Positions 1-11,706 of a stretch of DNA of 64,000 bases are shown in pieces. The DNA is from Aplectana chamaeleonis (Eukaryota; Nematoda; Chromadorea; Rhabditida; Cosmocercidae), in contig JAPDOI010000040.1 of assembly GCA_029168955.1 (NCBI GenBank), forward strand, positions 992,001 through 1,056,000, written 5' to 3'. The position numbers and the translations under genes were made by a program. Below the pieces are notes generated by a model that worked only from the letters and a program-made list of their open reading frames with translations, had not been told where the DNA came from and searched no databases. The first letter of the stretch is position 1. The number at the start of each line of letters is the position of its first letter.

Positions 1-3000
1 TTGGCGAAGCCAAACGGATACTACTACATGGAGGGTGGCCGGCAAAGCTGGCTTATCGTTTGGCGAAGCCAGAACGAATACTACAGGGAGGGTGGCCGGC
101 GAAGCCGGCCCATCGCTCTGACGAAGCCAAACGGAAACTACATGGAGGGTAGCCGGCGAAGCCGGCTTATCGTTTTGCGAAGCCAAACGAATACTACATG
201 TCTATCGTTTGGCGAATCCAAACGAATACTACATAGAAAGTGGCCGGCGGAGTTGGTCCATCGTTGGTGAAGCCAAACGAATACTACAGGGAGGGTGGCC
301 GGCGAAGCCGCTCATCGTTTGGCGAAGCCAAACGATTACTACATGGAGGGTTGGCCGGCGAAGCCGGCCATCGTTTGGCGAAGCCAAACGAATACTACAT
401 CGAGGGTGACCGGCGAAGCCGCCCATCGTTTGGCGAAGCCAAACGAATACTACTACATGGAGGGTGGCCGGCGAAGTTGGCTCCATCGTTTGGCGAAGCC
501 AAACGAATACTACATCGAGGGTGGCCGGCGAAGCCGGCCATGGTTTGGCGAAGCCAAACGAATACTACATAGAGGGTGGCCGGCGGAGCCAGTCCATCGT
601 TTGGTGAAGCCAAACGAATACTACAGGGAGGGTGGCCGGCGAAGCCGCACCATCAGCCTGGCGAAGCCAAACGATCACTACATAGAGGGTGGCCGGCGAA
701 GCCGGCCCATCGTTTGGCGAAGCCAGACGAATACTACATGAAGGGTGGCCGGCGAAGTTGGCCCATCGTTTGGCGAAGCCAAACGATTACTACATAGAGG
801 GTGGCCGGCGAAGCCGGCCCATCGTTTGGCGAAGCCAAACGAATACTACATCGAGGGTGGCCGGCGAAGCCGGCTCCATGGATTGGCGAAGCCAAACTAA
901 TACTACATAGAGGGTGGCCGGCGAAGCCGCTGCATCGTTGGCTAAGCCAAACGATGGGCCCTGGCTTCGCCAAACGATTACATAGAGGGTGGCCGGCGAA
1001 GCCGCCTGTCGTTTGGCGAAGCCAAACGAATACTACATCAAGGGTGGCCGGCGACCGCCTCGTTTGGCGAAGCCAAACGAATACTATATCGAGGGTGGCC
1101 GGCTAAGCTGGCTCGCGGCCATGTTGGCGAAGCCAAACTAATACTACATAGAGGGTGGCCGGCGAAGTTGGCCCATCGTTTGGCTAAGCCAAACGAATAC
1201 TACGTGGAGGGTGGCCGGCGAAGGGCCCATCGTTTGGAGAAGCCAAACGATGACTGCATAGAGGTGGCCGGCGAAGTTGGCCCATCGTTTGGCCAAGCCA
1301 AACGAATACTATACGGAGGTTGGGCCGGCGAAGTTGGCCGCTTGGCGCGAAGCCAAACGAATACTACATCGAGGGTGACCGGCGAAGCCGGCCCATCGTT
1401 TGGCGAAGCCAAACGAATACTACTACATGGAGGGTGGCCGGCGAAGCCGGCCCATCGTTTGGCGAAGCCAAACGAATATTACATGTCTTTCGTTTGGCGA
1501 AGCCAAACGAATACTACATAGAGGGTAGCCGGCGGAGTTGGTCCATCGTCGGTGAAGCCAAACGAATACTACAGGGAGGGTGGCCGGCGAAGCTGGCCCA
1601 TCGTTTGGCGAAGCCAAACGATTACTACATGGAGGTTGGCCGGCGAAGCCGTGTCATCGTTTGGCGAAGCCAAACGAATACTACATCGAGGGTGACCGGC
1701 GAAGTTGGCCCATCGTTTGGCGAAGCCAAACGAATACTACTACATGGAGGGTGGCCGGCGAAGTTGGCCGCATCGTTTGGCGAAGCCAAACGAATACTAT
1801 CGAGGGTGGCCGGGCGAAGCTGGCTCCATGGGTTTGGCGAAGCCAAACGAATACTACATAGAGGGTGGCCGGCGGAGCTGGTCCATCGTTTGGTGAAGCC
1901 AAACGAATACTACAGGGAGGGTGGCCGGCGAAGTTGCTCCCATCGTTTGGCGAAGCCAAACGATCACTACATAGAGGGTGGCCGGCGAAGCCGGCCCATC
2001 GTTGGCGAAGCCAGACGAATACTACATGAAGGGTGGCCGGCGAAGCCGCCCATCGTTTGGCGAAGCCAAACGATTACTACATAGAGGGTGGCCGGCGAAG
2101 CCGCTCATCGTTGGCGAAGCCAAACGAATACTACATCGAGGGTGGCCGGCGAAGCTGGCCCATGGTTTGGCGAAGCCAAACTAATACTACATAGAGGGTG
2201 GCCGGCGAAGTTACCCATCGTTTGGCTAAGCCAAACGATGGGCCCTGGCTTCGCCAAACGATTACTACATAGAGGGTGGCCGGCGAAGCCGCCCATCGTT
2301 TGGCGAAGCCAAACGAATACTACATCAAGGGTGGCCGGCGAAGCCGCTTCCTCGTTTGGCGAGAAGCCAAACGAATACTATATCGAGGGTGGCCGGCTAA
2401 GCTGGCCCATGGTTTGGCGAAGCCAAACCAATACTACATAGAGGGTGGCCGGCGAAGCTGGCCCATCGTTTGGCTAAGCCAAACGAATACTACGTGGAGG
2501 GTGGCCGGCGAAGCCGCTGTCGTTTGGAGAAGCCAAACGATGACTACATAGAGGTGGCCGGCGAAGCCGGCTCATCGTTTGGCCAAGCCAAACGAATACT
2601 ATACGGAGGGTAGCAGGCGAAGCGCTGGCCAATCGTTCGGCGAAGCCGAACGAATACTATACGGTGGGGTGGCGAAGCCACGGCCCATCGTTCGGGCCAA
2701 GCCGACCGAATACAACGCGTGGTGAATGGAGGTGGGTCGGCAAAGCCGGCCCATCATTTGGCGGAGCCAAACGAATACTACGCGTGGTGAATGGAGGTGG
2801 GTCGGCGAAGTTGGCTCATCGTTCGGCGAAGCCGAACGAATACTACGCGTGGTGAATGGAGGTGGGTCGGCGAAGTTGGCCCATCGTTTGGCGGAGCCAA
2901 ACGAATACTACGCGTGGTGAATGGAGGTGGGTCGGCGAAGCTGGTCCATCGTTCGGCGAAGCCGAACGAATACTACGCGTGGTGATTAGAGGTGGGTCGG

Positions 3001-6000
3001 CGAAGCTGGCTCATCGTTCGGCGAAGCCGAACGAATACTACGCGTGGTGAATGGAGGTGGGTCGGCGAAGTCGGCCCATCGTTTGGCGGAGCCGAAACGA
3101 ATACTACGCGTGGTGAATGGAGGTGGGTCGGCGAAGTTGGCCCAATCGTTCGGCGAAGCCGGACGAATACTATACGGAGGGTAGCAGGCGAAGTTGGCCC
3201 ATCGTTCGGCGAAGCCGAACGGATACTACTACATGGAGGGTGGCCGGCGAAGTTGGCCCATCGTTTGGCGAAGCCAAACGAATACTACATCGAGGGTGGC
3301 CGGCGAAGTTGGCCCATGGTTTGGCGAAGCCAAACGAATACTACATAGAGGGTGGCCGGCGGAGCCGGCCCATCGCTCTGGAGAAGCCAAACGATGACTA
3401 CATAGAGGGTGGCCGGCGAAGCTGGCCCATCGTTTGGCCAAGCCAAACGAATACTATACGGAGGGTAGCAGGCGAAGTTGGCCAATCGTTCGGCGAAGCC
3501 GAACGAATACTATACGGTGGGTGGCCGGCGAAGCTGGCCCATCGTTCGGCCAAGCCGACCGAATACAACGCGTGGTGAATGGAGGTGGGTCGGCAAAGCC
3601 GGCCCATCATTTGGCGGAGCCAAACGAATACTACGCGTGGTGAATGGAGGTGGGTCGGCGAAGTTGGCTCCATCGTTCGGCGAAGCCGAACGAATACTAC
3701 GCGTGGTGAATGGAGGTGGGTCGGCGAAGTCGGCCCATCGTTCGGCGAAGCCGAACGAATACTACGCGTGGTGAATGGAGGTGGGTCGGCGAAGTCGGCC
3801 ATCGTTTGGCGGAGCCAAACGAATACTACGCGTGGTGATTAGAGGTGGGTCGGCGAAGGGCTCATCGTTCGGCGAAGCCGAACGAATACTACGCGTGGTG
3901 AATGGAGGTGGGTCGGCGAAGTCGGCCCATCGTTTGGCGGAGCCGAACGAATACTACGCGTGGTGAATGGAGGTGGGTCGGCGAAGCCGGCCTATCAGCC
4001 CGGCGAAGCCGAACGAATACTATACGGAGGGTAGCAGGCGAAGTTGGCCCATCGTTCGGCGAAGCCGAACGAATACTACTACATGGAGGGTGGCCGGCGA
4101 AGCCGGCCCATCGTTTGGCGAAGCCAAACGAATACTACATCGAGGGTGGCCGGCGAAGCCAGCCCATGGTTTGGCGAAGCCAAACGAATACTACATAGAG
4201 GGTGGCCGGCGGAGCCGGTCCATCGTTTGGTGAAGCCAAACGAATACTACAGGAGGGTGGCCGGCGAAGCCGGCCCATCGCCTGTTTGGCGAAGCCAAAC
4301 GATCACTACATAGAGGGTGGCCGGCGAAGCCGGCTCATCGTTTGGCGAAGCCAGACGAATACTACATGAAGGGTGGCCGGCGAAGTTGGCTCCATCGTTT
4401 GGCGAAGCCAAACGATTACTACATAGAGGGTGGCCGGCGAAGTTGGCCCATCAAGCCTGGCGAAGCCAAACGAATACTACATCGAGGGTGGCCGGCGAAG
4501 CTGGCGCATGGTTTGGCGAAGCCAAACTAATACTACATAGAGGGTGGCCGGCGAAGCTGGCCCATCGTTTGGCTCAGCCAAACGATGGCCCTGGCTTCGC
4601 CAAACGATTACTACATAGAGGGTGGCCGGCGAAGTTGGCCCATCGTTTGGCGAAGCCAAACGAATACTACTACATGGGTGGCCGGCGAAGTTGGCCGCAT
4701 GGTTTGGCGAAGCCAAACGAATACTACATAGAGGGTGGCCGGCGAAGCTGGCCCATCGTTTGGCGAAGCCAAACGAATACTACGTGGAGGGTGGCTGGCG
4801 AAGCGGCCCATCGCTTTGGAGAAGCCAAAACGATGACTACATAGAGGGTGGCCGGCGAAGCCGGCCCATCGTTTGGCCAAGCCAAACGAATACTATACGG
4901 AGGGTAGCAGGCGAAGTCGGCCAATCGTTCGGCGAAGCCGAACGAATACTATATGGTGGGTGGCCGGCGAAGCTGGCCCATCGTTCGGCCAAGCCGACCG
5001 AATACAACGCGCGTGGTGAATGGAGGTGGGTCGGCAAAGCCGGCCCATCATTTGGCGGAGCCAAACGAATACTACGCGTGGTGAATGGAGGTGGGTCGGC
5101 GAAGCTGGCCCATCGTTCGGCGAAGCCGAACGAATACTACGCGTGGTGAATGGAGGTGGGTCGGCGAAAGTCGGGCTCCATCGTTTGGCGGAGCCAAACG
5201 AATACTACGCGTGGTGAATGGAGGTGGGTCGGCGAAGCCGGCTGCATCGTTCGGCGAAGCCGAACGAATACTACGCGTGGTGAATGGAGGTGGGTCGGCG
5301 AAGTGGCCCATCGTTTGGCGGAGCCAAACGAATACTACGCGTGGTGATTAGAGGTGGGTCGGCGAAGCTGGCTCATCGTTCGGCGAAGCCGAACGAATAC
5401 TACGCGTGGTGAATGGAGGTGGGTCGGCGAAGTCGGCCCATCGTTTGGCGGAGCCAAACGAATACTACGCGTGGTGAATGGAGGTGGGTCGGCGAAGCTG
5501 GTCCATCAGTTCGGCGAAGCCGAACGAATACTATACGGAGGGTAGCAGGCGAAGTTGGCTCCATCAGTTCGGCGAAGCCGAACGAATACTACTACATGAG
5601 GGTGGCCGGCGAAGTTGGCCCATCGTTTGGCGAAGCCAAACGAATACTACATCGAGGGTGGCCGGCGGCTGGCTCCATGGTTTTGGCGAAGCCAAACGAA
5701 TACTACATAGAGGGTGGCCGGCGGAGCGGTCCATCGTTTGGCGAAGCCAAACGAATACTACAGGGAGGGTGGCCGGCGAAGTTGGCCCATCGTTTGGCGA
5801 AGCAACGATGGCTTCGCCAAACGATCACTATACGGTGGGTGGCCGGCGAAGCCGGCTCATCGTTTGGCGAAGCCAAACGAATTACTATAGAGTGGTGAAT
5901 GGCCGGGTCGGAAGTTGGCCCATCGTTTGGCGGAGCCAAACGAATACTACATCGAGGGTGAATGGAGCTGGGTCGGCGGTTTAAGCCGAACAATACTACA

Positions 6001-8184
6001 TAGAGGGTGGCCGAAGCTGGCCCATCGCTCGCCCAGCCAAACGATGGGCCCCGGCTTCGCCAAACGGATTACGACATAGAGGGTGGCCGGCGAAGCGGCT
6101 TCATCGTTTGGCGAAGCCAAACGAATACGCGTGGTGAATGGAGGTGGGTCGGCGAAGTTGGCCTCGTTTGGCGAAGCCAAACGAATACTATTGAATGGAG
6201 GTGGGTCGGCGAAGTTGGCCCATCGTTTGGCGAAGCCAAACGAATACTAATGGAGGCGGTCGGCGAAGTCGGCCCATCGTTTGGCTAAGCCAAACGAATA
6301 CTACGCGTGGAGATTAGAGGGTGGGCCGGCGAAGCCGGCCCATCGTTTGGCGAAGCCGAACGAATACTACGCGTGGTGAATGGAGGTGGGTGGGCGAAGC
6401 CGGCCCATCGTTCGGCGAAGCCGAACGAATACTATACGGAGGGTAGCAGGCGAAGCCGGCTCATCGTTCGGCGGAGCCGAACGAATACTACGCGTGGTGA
6501 ATGGAGGTGGGTCGGCGAAGCCGGCCCATCCTTTGGCGAAGCCGAACGAATACTACGCGTTGTGATTGGAGGTGGGTCGGCGAAGCTGGCTCCATCGTTC
6601 CGCGAGGCCGAACGGATACTACGTGTGGTGAATGGAGCGTGGGTCGGCGAAGCCGGCCCATCGTTTGGCGGAGCCAAACGAATACTACGCGTGGTGAATG
6701 GAGGGTGGTCGGCGAAGTTGGCCCATCGTTCGGCGAAGCCGAACGAATACTACGCGTGGTGAATGGAGGTGGGTCGGCGAAGTCGGCCCATCGTTTGGCG
6801 GAGCCAAACGAATACTACGCGTGGTGATTGGAGGTGGATCGGCAAAGCCGGCCCATCGTTCGGCTAAGCCGAACGAATACTACATGGAGGGTGGCCGGTG
6901 AAGTCGGCTAAGCGTTTGGCGGAGCCAAACGAATACTACATCGAGGGTGGCCGGCGAAGCTGGTCGCGGTTTGGCGAAGCCAAACTAATACTACATAGAG
7001 GGTGGCCGGCGAAGCCGGGCTCCATCGTTTGGCCCAGCCAAACGATGGGCCCTGGCTTCGCCAAACGATTACTACATAGAGGGTGGCCGGCGAAGTTGGC
7101 CCATCGTGCCTGGCGAAGCCAAACGAATACTACATCAAGGGTGGCCGGCGAAGTTGGCCCCTCGTTTGGCGAAGCCAAACGAATACTATATCGAGGGTGG
7201 CCGGCGAAGCTGGCCCATGGTTTGGCGAAGCCAAACTAATACTACATAGAGGGTGGCCGGCGAAGCCGGCCCATCGTTTGGCTAAGCCAAACGAATACTA
7301 CGTGGGAGGGTGGCCGGCGAAGCCGGCCCATCGTTTGGAGAAGCCAAACGATGACTACATAGAGGGTGGCCGGCGAAGTTGGCCCATCGTTTTGGCCAAG
7401 CCAAACGAATACTATACGGAGGGTAGCAGGCGAAGTTGGCTAATCGTTCGGCGAAGCCGAACGAATACTATACGGTGGGTGGCCGGCGAAGCTGGCCCAT
7501 CGTTCGGCCAAGCCGACCGAATACAACGCGTGGTGAATGGAGGTGGGTCGGCAAAGCCGGCCCATCATTTGGCGGAGCCAAACGAATACTACGCGTGGTG
7601 AATGGAGTGTGGGTCGGCGAAGCTGGCCCATCGTTCGGCGAAGCCGAACGAATACTACGCGTGGTGAATGGAGGTGGGTCGGCGAAGTCGGCCCATCGTT
7701 TGGCGGAGCCAAACGAATACTACGCGTGGTGAATGGAGGTGGGTCGGCGAAGGGTCTCATCGTTCGGCGAAGCCGAACGAATACTACGCGTGGTGAATGG
7801 AGGTGGGTCGGCGAAGTCGGCCCATCGTTTGGCGGAGCCAAACGAATACTACGCGTGGTGATTAGAGGTGGGTCGGCGAAGTTGGCCGCATCGTTCGGCG
7901 AAGCCGAACGAATACTACGCGTGGTCAATGGAGGTGGGTCGGCGAAGTCGGCTCATCGTTTGGCGGAGCCAAACGAATACTACGCGTGGTGAATGGAGGT
8001 GGGTCGGCGAAGTTGGCTCATCGTTCGGCGAAGCCGAACGAATACTATACGGGAGGGTAGCAGGCGAAGCTGGCTCCATCGTTCGGCGAAGCCGAACGAA
8101 TACTTCATTAAAGGGTGGCCGGCGAAGCCGGCCTCACCGTTCGGCGAAGCTGAACGAATACTATACGGTGGGTGGCCGGCGAAG
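1..8184. repeat. Satellite array, block 1 (56/65-bp hairpin units)
   Basis: Tandem array that enters from the left edge. Two interleaved unit types are visible: a ~56-bp unit with spacer ACTACATAGAGGGTGGCC, and a 65-bp unit with spacer ACTACGCGTGGTGAATGGAG. Every unit carries hairpin 1 (GCCGGCGAAGCCGGC) and hairpin 2 (CGTTTGGCGAAGCCAAACG or CGTTCGGCGAAGCCGAACG). 65-bp units dominate about 2690-3170, 3560-3970, 5010-5500, 6120-6850 and 7520-8040; 56-bp units fill the rest. This block is more diverged than block 2: the right arm of hairpin 1 is often GTTGGC or GCTGGC, and small indels are common. Short open frames on both strands are by-products of repetition with no coding support. Transcription and centromeric role are unknown. 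Confidence 0.95.
2214..2242. repeat. Extended-hairpin satellite unit
   Basis: Here the usual 8-bp stem of hairpin 2 grows to a perfect 13-bp stem: CCCATCGTTTGGC, loop TAA, then its exact complement. It is followed by GGCCCTGGCTTCGCC, an inverted copy of the hairpin core. Related units lie at 4561-4587, 7022-7049, 13115-13143 and 18914-18942, with degenerate ones near 930 and 6020. Within the array this is a distinct unit subtype. Confidence 0.85.
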
Positions 8185-8633
8185 CCTGCTCGCTGCGAGG
8201 ATGCAAATGACACGTACCGATCTTGCGTGTCGCCACCTAAGAGTTTGAGAGAATTGGAAAACATTGAGCAGTTAAAAGGCTTTTGACGTCATGTTTGTTT
8301 GCTTGCTTGACCATTTTTCAAAAACTATACTACTGTCGTCGTGGTATTCGGTCTTTGGAACGGCGCTGGCCACATGGTTGTAGACGTACTGGTCTATTCA
8401 CGTTGCTTTCACAAGCATGTTTAGGAGCTTGTACCGTACATTAGGGAGTGAAATTTATTGTTCCTTAGCGTGCGTATGTGGAGCTGGGATACAAACAGTG
8501 TGAGTGTGGGATAGTTGAGTAGCAGCATACGCGCACACGCGCGCGATACACCTTAGTGATTTTGACTCTGAAACAGAGGGTTTGCTGCCTCCAAGTCAAG
8601 TGGCTGCCCCGGGCTAGGGACCCGAAGGGTCAC

Positions 8634-8635
<2 letters not shown>
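8185..8635. repeat. Satellite-flanking tail, copy 1
   Basis: Non-tandem sequence that starts where satellite block 1 stops and ends at a (TAA)n run. It matches 22081-22540 in the same orientation almost base for base, with a few indels (for example after CACCTAAGAG and after TTTTTCAAAAA). It includes a short CG/CA alternating stretch near 8530-8550. No protein is recognisable. A unique tail ending in a microsatellite resembles a LINE 3-prime end, but no reverse transcriptase is attached, so that is only a possibility. Confidence 0.85.
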
Positions 8636-8664
<29 letters not shown>

Positions 8665-8678
8665 GTAATAATAATAAT
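8636..8678. repeat. (TAA)n microsatellite, short
   Basis: About fourteen TAA repeats with one TAG interruption directly follow tail copy 1. The equivalent run after tail copy 2 is roughly five times longer. Confidence 0.95.
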
Positions 8679-8746
8679 GATATCCTATATAAAAAGAATC
8701 GCTAGGGCAAGAAAAATAATCTTGACTATGGGGCTATAGGGGGCTA

Positions 8747-8847
8747 CGAAGCTGCCCCATCACCAAGCAGGCGCTGTGCTTAGCGGGTGCCACGAAGGAG
8801 AGGATGAGCGTTCAGCACAGCGCCTGCATAGTGGTGGGGCAGCTTCG
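8747..8847. repeat. 33-bp imperfect inverted repeat
   Basis: Arms 8747-8779 and 8815-8847 are complementary at 30 of 33 positions and are separated by a 35-base loop. The arms begin CGAAGCTGCCCCATCACC. The hairpin sits between the (TAA)n run and the 42-bp minisatellite, and the right arm lies inside the minus-strand open frame that crosses the minisatellite. It could be the terminus of an unrecognised mobile element. Confidence 0.85.
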
Positions 8848-10401
8848 AAGAGGAGCCGATTGGGGCGCGTTATTCAGCGCCTTCACCACCGATTCGTCTT
8901 CTTTCTTTTTTTTGCTTTGTTTATACTGCAAACGGATGACGTGGGAATTCAGTAGGGCTTCAGAAGACGTGATCGGGGTGCCGTGGGAATTTAGTACGAC
9001 TTCAGAAGACGTGATGGGGGTGCCGTGGGAACTCAGTAGGACTTCAGAAGGCGTGATCGGGGTGACGTGGAAATTTAGTAGGGCTTCAGAAGACGTGATC
9101 GGGGTGCCGTGGGAATTTAGTACGACTTCGGAAGACGTGATGGGGGTGCCGTGGGAACTCAGTAGGACTTCAGAAGGCGTGATCGGGGTGACGTGGAAAT
9201 TTAGTGGGGCTTCAGAAGACGTGATCGGGGTGTTGTGAAAACTCAGTAGGACTTCAGAAGACGTCATCAGGGTGGCGTGGGAATTCAGTAGGACTTCAGA
9301 AGACGTGATCGGGGTGACGTGGAAATTTAGTAGGGCTTCAGAAGACGTCATCGGGGTGACGTGGGAATTCAGTAGGGCTTCAGAAGACGTCATCGGGGTG
9401 ACGTGGGAATTCAGTAGGACTTCAGAAGGCGTGATCGGGGTGACGTGGAAATTTAGTAGAGCTTCAGAAGACGTGATCGGGGTGACGTAGAAATTCAGTA
9501 GGGCATCAGAAGACGAAATCGGGGTGACGTGGAAATTCAGTAGGACTTCAGAAGGCGTGATCGGGGTGACGTGGAAATTTAGTAGAGCTTCAGAAGACGT
9601 GATCGGGGTGACGTAGAAATTCAGTAGGGCATCAGAAGACGAAATCGGGGTGACGTGGAAATTTAGTAGGGCTTCAGAAGACGTGATCGGGGTGACGTGA
9701 AAACTCAGTAGGACTTCAGAAGACGTCATCGGGGTGACGTGGGAATTCAGTAGGACTCCAGAAGACGTGATCGGGGTAACGTGGGAATTCAGTAGAGCTT
9801 CAGAAGACGTGATCGGGGTGACGTAGAAATTCAGTAGGGCATCAGAAGACGAAATCGGGGTGACGTGGAAATTTAGTAGGGCTTCAGAAGACGTCATCGG
9901 GGTGACGTGGGAATTTAGTACGACTTCGGAAGACGTGATCGGGGTGGCGTGGGAATTCAGTAGGACTTCAGAAGACGCCATCGGGGTGACGTGGGAATTC
10001 AGTAGGACTTCAGAAGACGTGATCGGGGTGACGTGGGAATTCAGTAGGGCTTCAGAAGACGTGATCGGGGTGCCATGGGAATTCAGTAGGGCTTCAGAAG
10101 GCGTGATCGGGGTGACGTAGAAATTTAGTAGAGCTTCAGAAGACGTGATCGGGGTGACGTGGGAACTCAGTAGGACTTCAGAAGACGTCATCGGGGTGAC
10201 GTGGGAATTCAGTAGGACTTCAGAAGACGTGATCGGGGTGACGTAGAAATTTAGTAGGGCTTCAGAAGACGTGATCGGGGTGACGTGGGAACTCAGTAGG
10301 ACTTCAGAAGACGTGATCGGAGTGCCGTGGGAATTTAGTAGGACTTCAGGAGACGTGATGGGGGTGCCGTGGGATATCAGTAGCGCATCAGAAGACGTCA
10401 T
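8812..10401 (-). CDS. Repeat-encoded open frame of 14-residue units, doubtful gene
   Basis: A 529-codon open frame runs through about 37 minisatellite units. Because 42 is a multiple of three, each unit gives 14 residues, consensus TPITSSEALLNSHV. The last ~40 residues leave the repeat: a lysine-rich stretch (SKKKKEDE) and a tail ending at a cysteine. No signal peptide, membrane segment or known domain is seen. The frame continues in a shifted register at 11405-10680 beyond the two 2-base deletions. Openness can follow simply from a stop-free unit of length divisible by three, and no promoter or splice signals mark it as a gene. A repetitive secreted or structural protein remains possible. 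Confidence 0.2.
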   Translation of the reverse strand: MTSSDALLISHGTPITSPEVLLNSHGTPITSSEVLLSSHVTPITSSEALLNFYVTPITSSEVLLNSHVTPMTSSEVLLSSHVTPITSSEALLNFYVTPITPSEALLNSHGTPITSSEALLNSHVTPITSSEVLLNSHVTPMASSEVLLNSHATPITSSEVVLNSHVTPMTSSEALLNFHVTPISSSDALLNFYVTPITSSEALLNSHVTPITSSGVLLNSHVTPMTSSEVLLSFHVTPITSSEALLNFHVTPISSSDALLNFYVTPITSSEALLNFHVTPITPSEVLLNFHVTPISSSDALLNFYVTPITSSEALLNFHVTPITPSEVLLNSHVTPMTSSEALLNSHVTPMTSSEALLNFHVTPITSSEVLLNSHATLMTSSEVLLSFHNTPITSSEAPLNFHVTPITPSEVLLSSHGTPITSSEVVLNSHGTPITSSEALLNFHVTPITPSEVLLSSHGTPITSSEVVLNSHGTPITSSEALLNSHVIRLQYKQSKKKKEDESVVKALNNAPQSAPLRSCPTTMQALC

Positions 10402-11706
10402 CGGGGTGACGTGGGAATTCAGTAGGACTTCAGAAGGCGTGATCGGGGTGACGTGGAAATTTAGTAGAGCTTCAGAAGACGTGATCGGGGTGACGTAGAA
10501 ATTCAGTAGGGCATCAGAAGACGAAATCGGGGTGACGTGGAAATTTAGTAGGGCTTCAGAAGACGTGATCGGGGTGACGTGAAAACTCAGTAGGACTTCA
10601 GAAGACGTGATCGAGGTGTCGTGAATTTAGTAGGGCTTCAGAAGACGTGATCGGGGTAACGTGGGAATTCAGTAGAGCTTCAGAAGACGTGATCGAGGTG
10701 TCGTGAATTTAGTAGGGCTTCAGAAGACGTGATCGGGGTGACGTGGAAACTCAGAAGGACTTCAGAAGACGTCATCAGGGTAACGTGGGAATTCAGTAGG
10801 ACTTCAGAAGACGTCATCAGGGTGGCGTGGGAATTCAGTAGGACTTCAGAAGACGTGATCGGGGTGACGTGGAAATTCAGTAGGACTTCAGAAGACGTGT
10901 TCGGGGTGCAGTGGGAATTCAGTAGGACTTCAGAAGGCGTGATCGGGGTGACGTGGGAATTCAGTAGGGCTTCAGAAGACGTCATCAGGGTGGCGTGGGA
11001 ATTCAGTAGGACTTCAGAAGACGTGATCGGGGTGACGTGGAAATTTAGTAGGGCTTCAGAAGACGTGATCGTGGTGACGTGGGAACTCAGTAGGACTTCA
11101 GAAGACGTCATCGGGGTGACGTGGAAATTTAGTAGGGCTTTAGAAGACGTGATCGGGGTGTTGTGAAAACTCAGTAGGACTTCAGAAGACGTCATCGGAG
11201 TGACGTGGAAATTCAGTAGGACTTCAGAAGACGTGATCGGGGTGACGTGGGAATTCAGTAGGGCTTCAGAAGACGTCATCGGGGTGACGTGGGAATTCAG
11301 TAGGACTTCAGAAGGCGTGATCGGGGTGACGTGGAAATTTAGCAGCGCATCAGAAGGCGTGATCGGGATGACGTAGAAATTTAGTAGGACTCCAGAAGAC
11401 GTCATCAGGGTGGCGTGGGAATTCAGTAGGACTTCAGAAGACGTGATCGGGGTGACGTGGGAATTTAGTAGGGCTTCAGAAGACGTGATCGGGGTGTCGT
11501 GGGAATTTAGTAGGGCTTCAGAAGACGTGATCGGGGTGACGTGGGAACTCAGTAGGACTTCAGAAGACGTAATCGGGGTGACGTGGAAATTCAGTAGGGC
11601 TTCAGAAGACGTGTTCGGTGTGCCGTGGGAATTTAATAGAACTTCAGAAGACGTGATGGGGTGCCGTGGGAATTCAGCAGCGCATCAGAAGGCGTGATCG
11701 CGGTGA
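8936..11706. repeat. 42-bp minisatellite, ~66 units
   Basis: Tandem units close to GACGTGATCGGGGTGACGTG followed by GGAATTCAGTAGGGCTTCAGAA. Units differ by point changes: GTGATC/GTCATC, GGGAATTC/GGAAATTT, GGACTT/GGGCTT, GACGTG/GGCGTG. The right edge passes directly into satellite block 2 at about 11706, inside a GGCGAA hairpin core. The left edge follows single-copy sequence. Two units near 10615 and 10699 have each lost two bases, shifting the frame. Confidence 0.97.

Noticed and set aside
1..8184. Dozens of 60-250-codon open frames on both strands (KPNEYY..., GGRRSRPIVWRSQTNT...)
   Set aside because: They follow directly from a stop-poor tandem unit in all frames and restart at each indel; no codon signal independent of the repeat.
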